A stretch of 64,000 nt of DNA from the NCBI RefSeq assembly GCF_003384725.1, contig NZ_QNVV01000018.1:46487-110486 (forward strand). Reading direction: 5' to 3'. The position numbers and the translations under genes are program-made. Below the pieces are notes generated by a model that had not been told where the DNA came from, searched no databases, and worked only from the letters and a program-made list of their open reading frames with translations. The DNA comes from Chryseobacterium pennipullorum (GTDB taxonomy: Bacteria; Bacteroidota; Bacteroidia; Flavobacteriales; Weeksellaceae). Below, one piece after another: positions 45,801-60,800 of this stretch (position 1 is the first letter of the stretch; every line of letters starts with the position of its first letter).

Positions 45801-48800
45801 CAGATTCTGTGATAGATTCTTCCAGGATTTCGGAATTTTTGACAGGGGCTTTACCTGAATATATGATTCCCGGTGCTTATGTACACCTGGAATATCTTCC
45901 ACTGACGATCAACGGAAAACTGGACAGAAAGCAGCTTCCGGAACCAGAGCTCAAAGAAAGTGAAAAATATACAGCACCTGAAAATGAACTGCAGGAAAAA
46001 CTTTGTCTGATCTATGCAGAAGTATTGGGGCTGAATGGCCATGCGGTAGGCATCCATGACGACTTTTTCAAGCTGGGCGGAAACAGTATCATGGCCATAA
46101 AGCTGATCAGTAAGATCAGGAATCAAATGGATTCCCCGGTACAGGTAGCCGCAGTTTTCAGTCATAAAACGGTCGCTTCCTTAGCCTCAGTTCTTGAATC
46201 TGAGTCTACTGAGACTTTACATATTGCTCCTGTAGTAGTTTCTTCACCTGAAGAGCAAAAATTATCCTTTGCGCAGGAAAGATTATGGTTTATTGAAGCG
46301 TATGAAGGGGGAAGCAATGCCTATAACATTCCAATAGCTTTCAGGCTCAAGGAGAATATCAATCTGGAGGTACTTCAAAAATCAATAGAGACCGTTATAC
46401 AACGCCATGAAGTACTCCGGTCAGTCATCCGGACTACAGGAGAAGGACTGGGGTATCAGGTGATCACAGACTTTGTTCCCGAATGTAAGATCATAAAAGT
46501 AGAGACAGACGAAGAACTTGAGTCCGCTGTTAATGAGGCAGCTCATAAGATCTTCCGTTTAGAGGAAGAGCTGCCTATAGATATTCAGATATTCAGATTG
46601 AAAGAACAGAACTTCCTGTCTGTTGTTGTTCATCATATTGCTTTCGACGGATGGTCTGCAGATGTATTTTTAAAGGAAATACAAACCGTTTATGGGGCAC
46701 TTGTCAACCATGACGAGCATCATTTACCGGATTTAAAAATACAATACAGAGACTTTGCGTTATGGCAGCGGAACTATCTGAAAGGAGATGTGCTGGGCAG
46801 TCAGATCGGTTACTGGAAAACTCGCCTTGAAGACTTTGAATCATTGAACCTTCCTTTGGACTTTAAGCGTCCGGCTTCTATTTCTTATGAAGGGGCTACT
46901 TTGTACTTCAACCTTTCTGCTGAGGTAGGATTGGGGCTGAGAAGGCTTTCCAAAGATTTAGGGGTAAGTCTTTACAGCGTGATGCTTGGAGGATATTATC
47001 TGATGCTTTCGGCTTATTCCGGCCAGAATGATATTGTGGTGGGAAGCCCTATTGCAAACCGTCATCATGCCGGTCTTGAAGATCTTATTGGGTTCTTTGT
47101 AAATACCCTTGCGCTAAGGGAAAATATCCAGCCTCAGCAAAAGATAAGAGATTTCATTCTACAGGTTTCAAAGTCAGTGGCAGAAGCTCAGTCTCACCAG
47201 GATCTTCCTTTTGAGAAGCTGGTGGAGGAATTGGGAGTTGAGCAGGATACCTCCAGACATCCTGTTTTTCAGGTTATGTTTGGCGTTCAGAGCTTCGGAA
47301 GAAATGATGGACTGGATGAGAGTCTGTTTATTCCTTATCGAGGTGAAATTGATTATCAGGCTGCAAAATTTGACTTAACCACAATGATTGATGATGGGGA
47401 AGAGGCCATCCGCGGTATGTTCAACTATGCCGTTTCCCTTTTCAGCAGAGATACGGTAACAGGGCTCAAAAATACTTACGCACTGCTGTTGGAACAGTTG
47501 GCTGTTATGAGCGCTGCAGAGGTTGAACACTTTACCATTAATGATCTTCAGTTTTTAGAAGAGCTTACCTACAAAAAAATAACAGCAGACTGGAACAATA
47601 CTGTTTCTGAATATCCTTCCAATAAAACTGTTCATCAGTTATTTGAAGAGCAGGCCTTAAAAACGCCAGATCATACGGCACTGGTATATCAGGATATCCA
47701 GATGTCATATCGTGAACTGAATGAAAGAGCAAACCGCCTCGCGCACCATCTTATTGAAACCTACAGCCTCCGGCCTGACGATATTGTTCCCCTGTGTTTA
47801 GAACGTTCCGGGAATATGTTGATCGCGATCTTGGCCGTATTAAAATCGGGAGCGGCTTATGTTCCAATGGATCCGTCGTATCCCAAAGAGCGCATACAGC
47901 ATATTGTTCAGGATACCAAGGCGAGATTGGTGATCGGGCAGAAAGTGACAAAAGATCTTTTGAATGATTTTATAATCCCGGTGATCGCTTTAGATGAGGA
48001 TCATTGCCGGATTCAATCTGTGATCTCAAACTCAGATAACCCTGTTACTGAAGTAAAGCCTGAAAATCTTGCTTATGTCATCTACACCAGTGGGACGACA
48101 GGCCTTCCTAAAGGGGTAATGGTAGAGCATAAAGGAGTAGTGAATCTGATCAGCCAGTTTGCTGCTGGTCTGGATCTTATTCCTGAACGAAATGATTACA
48201 GAAATGTCCTCTGGTATGCCAACTATGTTTTTGATGCCCATGTAGCCGAACTTTATCCTGCCATTAGCTTTGGACACACCATTCACCTGCTTGATAAAGA
48301 AATACAGACCGACATAGCAGCCTTACAACAATATATAACTGACCACTGCGTCAGCATTGCCACTATACCACCGGTCCTTCTGACAAAGGAATATATTTTA
48401 CCATTAGAAAAGCTTATGGTAGCAGGAGATGTGACCAATCCACAGCTGATGGCCCTTTATCAGGCTGCAGGAGTGGATATTATTAATGCATATGGCCCTA
48501 CCGAAGGAACCGTTTGTGCAACCATGCACCATTATCATGAAGATGGAAATCCGCTCAATATTGGTGGCCCTATTGGAAATATGACAACATATGTCCTGGA
48601 TGGATCAATGCGACCGGTTCCTGTAGGTGCTGTCGGAGAGCTTTATATTGGTGGATCGGGTATTGCCAGAGGATATCTGAACAGACCGGAACTTACCGAA
48701 GAACGCTTCATGGCGAACCCTTTCCAGACCGAATCTCAAAAAAGAAAAGACGAGAATGGACGGTTATATAAAACCGGAGATTTAGTACGTTGGCTGGCAA

Positions 48801-51800
48801 ATGGTGAGCTGGAATACATGGGAAGAAATGACTTCCAGGTAAAGATCCGTGGCTACAGGATTGAATTGGGCGAAATAGAGAGTAAGCTTCTTCAATACCC
48901 TGGAATCCGTCAGGCTGCGGTCTTGGCTAAAGAAAATAAATCAGGATTAAAATACCTAGCCGGTTACTATGTATCCGATTTTGAAATAAATTCCAATCTG
49001 CTTTCTGAGGATCTGTCAGCAGGCTTACCGGAATATATGATACCGGGAGTTTTTGTTCATTTAACAGCATTACCTTTAACAATCAATGGTAAACTGGACA
49101 GAAAAAAGCTTCCGGAGCCTGAATTTACAGGTGGTAAAAATTATATTGCTCCCCAAACAGAGCTTCAGATAAAGCTGTGTAAGATCTACGGGGAAGTCCT
49201 GGGCCTTGGTGCTTCAGGGATCAGTATCGAAGACGACTTCTTCAGATTGGGAGGAGACAGTATCGTCAGTATTCAATTGGTAGGAAGAATCCGCCAGCAG
49301 CTTGAGGTAAGATTAAGCGTTAAAGAAATTTTTACAGCACGTACCCCAGCCGCATTATCACATCTTATTGAGGAGAAGAACCAAGGGGAAAACAATCATA
49401 TCCTTTCAGAACAAGGAATTTTAAGTGGATCAGTTTCTTTACTTCCTGTTCAGGAATGGTTCTTCAGTCAGAAAGAACAGGGATATCTGGTGGATTTCAA
49501 TCATTGGAACCAGGCATTTCTAATTCAGGTTCCGGAGCTGGATAAAGAATTATTAGAAGCCTCTGTAGAACGGTTGCTGGAAAAACATGATGCCTTCAGA
49601 CTCCATTATCCAAAATTGGAAGGTGTTTATAATCAGGTGTATGGTAGTACGGAGAGCAGGGAAATCATCCCTTCAATCCATTACCTTGATGCCTCAGGAG
49701 CAAGTGCTCAGGAATTATCTCAGACTTTTACCGGTTGGCAATCCGGCTTTGATATTGAGAAAGGGCCTCTATATCAGATTGGTTACATCAGTGGCTACGA
49801 AGATGGCAGTGCAAGGATTTACTTTGCGCTTCACCATTTGATCATTGATGCCGTAAGCTGGAGGATCATTACTGAAGACCTTAAAAATATCTATCATTCC
49901 CTTGAAAAAGGAGAAGCAGAGACCATAACCTCCCACACCAAAGGCAGCAGCTACCGTCAGTGGGTGGAAGCTGTAAAAAGATATAATTCAGAAGATCCGG
50001 AATCCAGAGCACGCGAATTATTATATTGGAACACCGTTGCGGAAACCACTGAGCAGAATAATTCTTCATTGAACAGGCTGATAGAGGGAGAATCCTGTCA
50101 CGGACATCTCACCCTCAGCAAAGAGATGACTGAGTCTTTGATCAGAAATACAAATCATGTGTACCATACCCGGATCAATGATTTGCTTTTGGCCGCTCTC
50201 TCCCTGGCTCTTTCTGAGCTTACCGGGGAGGATAGCCACTCCATAGTATTGGAAGGACACGGACGGGAGGAGGTCTTTGAAAATCTTGATATAACTGAAA
50301 CCGTAGGCTGGTTCACCACAATGTATCCTGTACTGTTGAATAAAGGCAAAGATCCGGCTGATACCGTAGTTCTGACAAAAGAATCCCTGAGAAGCATTCC
50401 CAATAATGGAATTGGGTATGGAAGTCTGATCGGCTATACAGAAAGAAGCTTACCAAAGATCAGTTTCAACTACTTAGGTCAGTTGGATCAGGAAGATTGG
50501 TCGGCAGATAAGAGCTGGTTCATTATATCTGAAGACAGTGGATCAGGAGTAGGAAGCAACAACCGCGACAGCTATTTTATCAGTTTGAATGGGGCTGTTG
50601 CAGACGGGCAACTTCGTTTTGGGGTGTCCGGTTATCTTGCCGAAGAACAGATCAAAAAGCTATCCGAAGGCTTTAAAAACCACCTGGAATCTATCATCAC
50701 AAGCCTTTCAGGGGTTCAAAGAGGCTATCTTACACCATCTGATATCGACCATATTGTAGAGAAAGAACAGCTTGAGATCATCCAGGAAACGAGAGAAACA
50801 GAAGGCATATATCTTGCCAACAGCTTACAAGAGGGTTTTGTATATCATGCTTTGAATCAGGGAGATAAAGACGATGCATACAGGGTACAGCTGATCTGGG
50901 ATTATCATTCCGGAATGGATATAGATCAACTTAAAGAATCATGGACACTTACCCAAAAAGCTTACCCTTCCTTAAGGCTAAGGTTTGACTGGAATGGGGA
51001 GATTGTTCAGGTAATTGATAAAGAAGGAGAGCTGGACTGGCGCTATCAGGACATCAGCGATATCGACAGAGATGCCCAGGAAAGCCTTATCAGAGAACTT
51101 ACCCAAAAAGACCGCTTTGAGGAGTATGACCTCTCAAAAGGAAGCCTGTTCCGGGTATACCTGTTCAGGAGAGCAGACAAACATTACAGCTGCTTATTCA
51201 GTAACCACCACGCTATTTTGGACGGATGGAGTATGCCTGTTGTTTTGAACAGTGTGCATGCCGCTTATCTTCAAAAGCTAAAAGGCGAGGCGCCGGTGCT
51301 GGCAACTGACCGTGCCTATGCCTTAACACAGCAGTATCTTCAATCCCATAAAGAGGGAAGTACAGCATTTTGGAATGGCTATATGAGCCTGCTGGAAGAT
51401 CAGGAAGACCTGAGCAGTCTGGTTAGGGAAGACCGAAAGCATATAGATATGGGAACGTACCGTCAAATTCTTGATCATCAGCAAATTTCCTTACAGATAG
51501 AGGGGGAAAGGTATGATCATTTGAAGGAGTTTACTAAGGAACAAGGATTTACAGTCAATGCGGTGTTGCAATATTTATGGCACAAGCAGCTGAGTGTATA
51601 CAGTGGATTGGCAACCAGTATAGTGGGCACCACAGTCTCAGGAAGAAGCTTACCGATAGATGGTATTGAGACCTCTGCAGGTCTTTACATCAATACCCTG
51701 CCATTGATCGTGACCCATGGAGAAGGGAAGGTCGCGGACCAGATTGTGGAGATTCAGAACAGGATCAGTGACCTGAATACACATAGTGATATCAATCTGG

Positions 51801-54800
51801 CTGAGCTTCACCATGACGGGCGCAGGATCTTCAGCAGTTTATTTGTGTATGAGAACTATCCTGTTCCCAAAGGGGGTGATGATAGCAAGCTGGGCTTTGA
51901 ATTCAGGGATTCCGTAGAAAAACTGGATTACCCGTTGGGCGTTGTGGCTTATGAGCGCGAAGATAAGGTATCGTTACTACTCAATTATGATGGCTATCTA
52001 TTTGAAGAAAAAATGATGGCCCAGCTGATCCGGGGGATGGAAACCATCCTTGCTCAGCTTCTAACAGATCCCGGAATTGTTTCCGAAGACCTGTCTTATC
52101 TTACAGCAGATGAGTTAAAAAAAATAACAGAAGACTGGAATGATACCTGGTATGACTTCCCTTCTGATAAAACGATCCATGAGCTGTTTGAAAAGCAGGT
52201 GTCAAAAACGCCTGATCATCCGGCCTTGATCTATCAGCATATACAATTGTCATATCGTGAACTCAACGAACGCTCAAACCAGTTGGCCCATTATCTCATC
52301 AGCTCTTATGATCTTCAGCCTGACGAGTTGGTCCCATTATGCCTGGAGCGTTCTGAAAATATGATCATCGCTATTCTGGCGGTATGGAAAGCAGGAGCAG
52401 CTTATGTTCCTATGGATCCTTCGTACCCTGAAGATAGAATAAAACATATTTTGAACGATACAAAGGCAAGGATAGTGCTGGCTCAGGAAAGTACGCAAGA
52501 ACAGGTGCAAATAACAGAAAACGTACATGTTGTATCTCTGGATAATACGATCTTTCAGGGTGCTGTAGAAGCAATGGAGACGTCAAATCCAACCGTCCCG
52601 CTATGTTCTGAAAACCTTGCTTATGTGATTTATACCAGTGGAACCACAGGGCTTCCTAAGGGAGTAATGGTAGAACATAAAAATGTAGTGAACCTTGTTT
52701 CTGATCTGTATTCACGTTATGGTCTGGATGATCAGGATGTGATCCTGCAATTTGCCAATTATGTATTTGACCCTTCTGTAGAGCAAATGCTGTTGGCTCT
52801 TTTACATGGAAATCACCTGCTTCTCACGGAAGATAAGAGTTACCTAAACGAAGAAACATTCCTAAAAAATCTTAACGATCACGGAGTTTCCTACATAAAC
52901 CTTACACCTTCCGTACTGCAGAATATAGACATTACACAGGTAAAAAGTATGCGTAAGCTGGCTTCAGGAGGTGAGACCCTTACCATAGATCTGTATAATA
53001 AACTCAAAGAAGGACATTTTAATTTTCTTAACTGCTATGGTCCTACTGAAGTGACTGTTACTTCCATTGTCAATAATAATGGAAGGGCAAACAGTATAGG
53101 ACGTCCCATAGGGAATACAAGCGTCTACATCGTAGATGATCAGCTCCGTCCGGTACCTGTAGGGGCTGTAGGAGAACTCTATATCGGCGGATCAGGAGTT
53201 TCCCGGGGTTATTTGAACAGGCCGGACCTTACCAGAGAGCGTTTCATTCCTAATCCTTTTCAGACTGAAAATGATAAAAACACAAGATTATATAAAACGG
53301 GAGACCTTGTGCGCTGGCTTCCGGACGGGAATATTGAATATATAGGCAGAAATGACTTCCAGGTAAAAATCCGTGGATACCGTATCGAGCTGGAAGAAAT
53401 TGAAAACAGATTGCTTCAGCATCAGGAAATCCATCAGGTAGCAGTTCTGGCCAAAGAAAATAAGGCAGGGATGAAATATCTGGCAGCGTATTATGTATCA
53501 GATTCAGCCATGGATTCGCATATCCTTTCAGAGTTTCTGTCACAAACTTTACCCGAGTATATGGTCCCTGCAGCCTTTGTACACCTTACCGAACTGCCTG
53601 TTTCGATCAATGGTAAGCTGGACAGAAAACAACTTCCCGAGCCTGGATTTACAGGTGGAAATGCATATACTGCACCGGAGAACGAACTTCAGCAGAAACT
53701 TGCAAATGTCTATGCCGGAGTATTGGGACTGGATCGTAATAAGATCAGTATTCATGACGACTTCTTCAGGTTAGGAGGAAATAGTATTATGGCCATCAAG
53801 CTGATCAGTAAAATTAAGCAGAACCTTGCGTTGCAGGTAGATGTCGCTATGGTATTCGGCCATAAGACGATTGCAGCGCTGGAAAAGGTTTTGAGAGGAA
53901 GTACAGCTCATGAGCATGTTGTTATAACACCTGCAAAAATAAACTCTCCCGAAGAACAAAGGTTGTCATTTGCTCAGGAGAGGTTATGGTTTATAGAAAC
54001 ATATGAAGGTGGAAGCAGCGCATATAATATTCCGATGACGGCAATTCTGGATGAAAAAACGGATATCTCAACCCTGTGCAAAGCGATTGAAGCGGTAATC
54101 AGTCGTCATCAAATACTTCGTTCAGTCATTCATACTACGGATGAAGGAGTAGGATATCAGATTGTAACTGATCTGATTCCGGAATTTAAAATAAAAGAAG
54201 TAAAAACAAAAGAAGAGCTCAATGCTTGCATTAACAGATATGCCAATAAAGTTTTCCTTCTGGATACCGAAATTCCGGTGGAGATCAATATTCTCAGATT
54301 AGAAAAAGAAAGCTATCTGTCTGTTGTGATCCATCACATTGCGTTCGATGGATGGTCTACGGATATATTTCTTAGGGAGATACAAACAATGTACACTGCT
54401 CTTCTTAATAACAACTTTGATTCTACGCTTCCGGAATTACCGTTTCAGTATAAGGATTTTGCCCTATGGCAGCGTAGCTATCTTACAGGAAGCCGACTGG
54501 ATCAGCAGATTAGCTATTGGAAAAACAAACTTGATGATTTTCAGAACCTGGATTTACCGGCAGATTTCAGCAGACCTTCTCAAATTTCTTACAAAGGGGA
54601 GAACCTTTATTTCAGTCTGAATGCACAACAAAGCAAAAAACTGAGAGATCTTTCAAAAGATCTGGGAGTAAGTCTGAACAGTGTCATGCTTGCAGGTTAT
54701 TATTTAATGCTTTCGGCTTATTCCGGTCAGGATGATATTGTCGTGGGAAGCCCGATTGCCAACCGTCATCATGCAGGACTTGAAGATATCATTGGTTTCT

Positions 54801-57800
54801 TTGTCAATACCCTCGCCCTAAGAGAAAAAATTAATATAGAACAGACGCTTAGGGATTTCATTCTTCAGGTATCAACATCTGTTTCAGAAGCTCAGTCTCA
54901 TCAGGATCTTCCATTTGAGAAGCTCGTAGAAGAGCTGCGTATAGAACAGGATACCTCCAGACATCCTGTTTTCCAGGTCATGTTTGGCCTTCAAAGTTTT
55001 GGCGGTAATAGGGTTTCTGAAGGTAGTGGAGAGACTCTGCTTCATCCTTTTGATGATGAAGTTGATTATCAGGTTGCGAAATTTGATCTGACGACCATGA
55101 TCGACGATGGAAAAGAAAATATCCATGGCATGTTCAATTATGCTAAAGCCATTTTCTCAAAAGAAACGGTTCAGAATATGATCCGTACGTACGCGTTTTT
55201 ATTAGATCAAATCGCGGACACTGATAGGGAAAAAGAAATTAAGCTTGCTGAATTACAATATATTCCTGATGAAGACGCTAAAAAAATAGAAGAATGGAAT
55301 GCTACCCGTAAAGAATTTCCTTCTGGAATGACGGTGCATGGCCTTTTTGAAAATCAGGTGGAAAAAACTCCGGATCGAACGGCGCTCGTGTATGATGAGG
55401 TAAGACTTTCCTACAGAGCATTAAATGAGAAAGCCAATCGTCTGGCCCATCATCTTATCAAATTCTATGCGCTTCAGCCTGATGATATTGTGCCTTTGTG
55501 CCTGGACCGTTCCGAAAATATGCTTATTGCGATCCTGGCAGTCATGAAAACAGGTGCGGCATATGTACCAATGGATCCTTCATATCCCGCAGACAGAATA
55601 AAACATATCCTCAAGGACACCCATGCTAAAATTGCTCTTGTAGAAGAATCTTCTGCTGAAAAGTCAGACGCTTTTGAAAATACAGATCTGATTGTTCTGG
55701 ATACTATTGATTTTAAAGTACAGCTTGAATTAGAAGAATCTAAAAATCCTGTTACTCAAGTACATTCCGGGAACCTTGCCTATGTGATCTACACCAGTGG
55801 AACAACAGGGTTGCCAAAAGGAGTAATGATCGAACATTCAGGAGTGATAAACCTCATAGAATCAATGATAAAGGCTCACCGACTTGAAGAATATCAGGAA
55901 GTGGGATGTTATTCGAATTACGTTTTTGATGCCTTTGTGTATGAAGCGTTCCCGGCACTATGTAACGGGAATACCTTATGGCTTTACAATAATGACTTAA
56001 GAACCTCAGTAAACAGACTCAATGAGTATATCAGAGAAAACAATATAGAAGTATCATTCATTCCTCCGGTACTACTGAGAGATCTGATAGACCATGGAAC
56101 AAGTTTGAAATTGATTTTTGCCGGCGGAGAAAGTTTCCCTGCTCTGGATAAAAATACAGATGATATCATCCTGGTCAATGAGTATGGGCCAACTGAAGGA
56201 ACGGTCTGTGTTACCTTACACGATTATAAAGAAGATTATAATCCTTTGAATATAGGAGCACCTATTGCCAATACTACCGCATTTGTCCTGGACAGCCAGC
56301 TGCGCCCGGTTCCATTAGGAGCGGCAGGAGAGCTGTATATAGGAGGAGCAGGAATTGCCAGAGGATACCTGAACCAACCTGAACTGACGGCAGAACGGTT
56401 TATTTCAAATCCATTTCAGACTCCTGAACAGAAGAGCAGAGCCGAAAATGACCGTTTGTACAAAACGGGTGACCTCGTTCGCTGGCTGCCTGGTGGTGAA
56501 TTAGAGTATAGAGGTAGAAATGACTTTCAGGTGAAGATCAGAGGACACAGGATTGAGTTGGGGGAAATTGAAAATACCTTGCTTCATTATCCTGGAATCC
56601 GCCAAGCTGCAGTTCTGGCCAAAGCAAATAAAACAGGATCAAAATATCTTGCAGGATACTATGTCTCTGATACAGAGATTGATTCTGATCTCCTTATAGA
56701 TCATCTTTCCGATACGCTTCCGGATTATATGATCCCTAATGCTTTTGTACATTTGGAAGCTTTACCGCTCACGATCAATGGAAAATTAGATCGGAAACAG
56801 CTGCCTGAGCCGGTATTTACGGAAAGTAAAAATTACGTTGCTCCTGAAAATGAGCTGCAGAGTAGATTATGCCATATTTATGGTGAGGTATTAGGATTGG
56901 ATGCAGAAAATATCAGTATACATGATGATTTCTTCAGATTGGGAGGAAACAGTATTATGGCCATCAAACTGATCAGTAAGATCCGGCAGATGCTGGATAT
57001 AAGAGTAGAAGTTGCTGCCATCTTCAGCCATAAAACAATTGCTTCCCTTTCCCATATTTTGTCAGATGAAAACACTATGGGAGATCAGATTGTTATCGCT
57101 CCTGTAGAAGTAAGTGCTCCTGAAGAGCAAAGATTGTCTTTTGCCCAGGAAAGACTATGGTTTATAGAAAATTATGAGGGAGGAAGCAGTGCCTATAATG
57201 TGCCGATGATCTTCCGTCTGGATGAGAAAACGGATATTACATCACTGTGCAATGCTTTAGATGCAATTATAATGCGTCATGAAGTGCTTCGTTCTGTGAT
57301 CCGTACCACCGATGATGGATTAGGGTGGCAAGAGGTTGTCAATGACATTCCTGCCATACATCAGCAGGAGGTAAAGACCATGGCTGAGCTTGAAGAAAAA
57401 GTGAGCAGCGTAGCCAATAAGATTTTCCGTCTGGAAGAGGAATTGCCGGCAGATATTAACATCTTCAAACTAGAAGAAACATATTATCTATCCGTTGTCA
57501 TCCATCATATTGCTTTTGACGGGTGGTCTACTGATGTTTTCTTAAAAGAGCTCACCAGTATTTACAATGCCATCAGAGAAGGAAGGACGCACGGACTTCC
57601 TTCATTAAAGATCCAATACAAAGACTTTGCATTATGGCAGCGTAATTACCTTACAGGAGAACGTCTTGATCAGCAAATAAGCTATTGGAAAAATAAATTG
57701 AACGGATTCCAGAATCTTGATTTGCCATCAGACTTTAAAAGGCCTTCACAGATTTCTTATGAAGGAGAGAATCTTTACTTCAGTCTGAACAGTGATCAGA

Positions 57801-60800
57801 CACGAAGATTGAAGAATCTTTCCAAAGATCTGGGAGTAAGTTTATACAGCATAGTACTGGGAGGATATTACCTTACACTTTCCGCCTACTCCGGGCAGGA
57901 TGATATCATCGTGGGAAGCCCGATTGCCAACCGTCACCATCCGGGACTTGAGGATATGATCGGATTCTTTGTCAATACCCTTGCCTTAAGGGAAAATATT
58001 GATCCGTCCCAAAGGGTAAAAGACTTTATTTTACAGATTGCTCAATCGGTGACGGAAGCCCAGTCTCATCAGGACCTTCCGTTTGAAAGACTGGTAGAAG
58101 AGCTGGGAGTGGAAAAAGATGCTTCCCGCCATCCGGTTTTCCAGGTGATGTTTGGGCTTCAGAGTTTTGGAGATGAGGTTTCTCCTTCTGAAAATGAAAT
58201 GATCCTTCATCCTTTCAATGGAAATATAGACTACCAGGTCGCTAAATTTGATCTTACCACGATGATCAATGATATCGGAGAGACGCTTCAGGGAATGTTC
58301 AACTATGCTAAAGCGGTATATTCAAAAGGAACCGTTAAAAATATGATGGACTCCTATCTGTTCATGCTTGATCAGATAGCAGGAATTGATCTGCAGAAAG
58401 ACCTTACATTAGCTGAATTAACCCTTGTTCCTCAGGAGCAGGAGCAGCAGCTGTCTAGGTTGTGGTCAAGTGAGGAGAACTACTCTGGTGCTCATACAAT
58501 TCAGGAGCTGTTTGAGATCCAGGTTGAGAAGACCCCTGATCACATTGCCATAGTGCATCAGGATATAAGGCTGACCTACCGCGAGCTTAATGAGCGGTCC
58601 AACCGTCTGGCACACTACCTTTTGGAAACCTGTGACCTTCAGCCTGATGATTTGGTTCCTTTGTGTCTTGACCGCTCCGAAGAGATGCTGATCGCTATTC
58701 TGGGTGTTTTAAAAGCAGGGGGAGCTTACGTTCCGATGGATCCATCCTATCCTGTAGAAAGGATCCGCCACATTCTTGAAGATACCGGAGCAAAAACCGT
58801 ACTGGCCCATGCCGGTGCAAAAGCCTCCGTTCAGGAAGTGTGCAGCGGTATTTCGGCTTCTGTTTTGGTTCTGAATGATGCTTCTTTCGAGACAACATTG
58901 ACCAACTACAGCAGCTCCAATCCTGTAACCCAGGCAAATCCTGATCATCTGGCTTATGTGATCTACACCAGCGGAACCACCGGAATGCCAAAAGGGGTTA
59001 TGCAGACCCATAGAAATGTAGCCCGCCTCTTTAGTGCAACCGATCACTGGTATCAATTTAATGACCGGGATGTGTGGAGCTTATTCCACTCGTACGTCTT
59101 TGACTTTAGTGTATGGGAGATCTGGGGAGCATTGCTGTATGGCGGAAAACTATTGGTACCCTCTTCAGAACAAACCAAAGACACGAATCTATTCTTTAGC
59201 TTATGCTTACAGGAAGGCCTTACAGTGCTCAACCAGACCCCAACGGCATTCTATCAGTTTATCGATACCGCGCTTGAGCGGACAGAAGATCTGGGGAGCC
59301 TTCGTTATGTGATATTTGGAGGCGAAGCTTTAAATCTGGCCTCTTTAAAACCATGGTATGAGCGTTACCGCTCATCACCAACGCTGATTAATATGTATGG
59401 AATTACCGAAACAACGGTCCATGTAACCTATAAAAAGCTGAGTGTAGAAGACCTTGACAAAGTATCTTTGATTGGGGAGAATATCCCGGATCAGGGGATG
59501 TATATTCTGGACAAATATCTGAGAGCCGTTCCTGTCGGCGCTGTTGGCGAATTATATGTAGGCGGAGCAGGAATCGCAAGAGGCTACCTCAACCGTGCCG
59601 AACTGACCGCAGAACGTTTCATCGCAAATCCATTCCAGACAGATGAGGAGAAGGGAGAAGGGAAGAATGGGATTTTGTATAAAACAGGCGATCTTGTACG
59701 TTGTCTTTCCGATGGCGAACTGGAATACATTGGCAGGAATGACTTCCAGGTGAAGATCCGTGGCTATAGGATAGAGCTGGGCGAGATTGAAAACCGGCTT
59801 CAGGAATACCCTGAAGTAAGGCAATCGGTTGTCCTTGCCAAAGAAAACAAGGCCGGGATGAACTACCTTGTAGGCTATTATGTCTCGGATACTTCTATAG
59901 AAGCAGGAATGCTTACATCCTTCCTGTCAGAAGTATTACCGGAATATATGGTTCCGGCAGTATTTGTTCATCTGACCTCTCTGCCCTTAACCATCAATGG
60001 GAAGTTAGACCGCCGGGGCTTACCTGAGCCTGAATTTACAGGAAGCAGAGATTATACAGCACCAGAGAATGAGCTTCAGGAAAGACTGTGTCAGATCTAC
60101 GGTGAAGTCCTTGGATTGGATGCCTCAACAATAGGAATCCATGATGACTTTTTCAGATTAGGAGGCGACAGTATTATCAGTATTCAGCTGGTAAGCAGAA
60201 TACGGCAAAGACTGGATATACGGCTTAGTGTTAAAGATGTTTTTGCTTCAAAATCAGTAATGAAGATTTCTGAGCTCATCGATATCAGGGAAAAAGAAGA
60301 GCAGACCCAGATTCTGACAGAACAGGGACTGTTAACAGGAGGATTATCTTTTCTGCCTATTCAGGAATGGTTCTTTGATCTGGCAGAACAAGGGTTTGTG
60401 GGGGATCTTAACCATTGGAATCAGTCCTTCCTGATCAAGGTGCCTCAGTTGGATACGGAACTGTTGGAACAGAGTATCAAGCTTCTTATTGAGAGACATG
60501 ATGCATTCAGAATATATTATCCGAAAGAAAACGGAATATATACCCAACAGTATGGAATAGAAACCGTTCCGTGGATTCATTATTTAGATATCTCCAAAGT
60601 TACACATAACAGTCTTCCTGAAATATTGACGGACTGGCAGGCGGAGTTCAACATAGAGAAGGGGCCGCTATTCCAGATAGGATATATTAAAGGGTATGAA
60701 GACGGAAGCGCAAGAGTTTTCTTTGCCCTTCATCACCTGATCATTGATGCCGTAAGCTGGAGAATTATTACTGAAGATCTGAAGAATATTTATCAGACGC

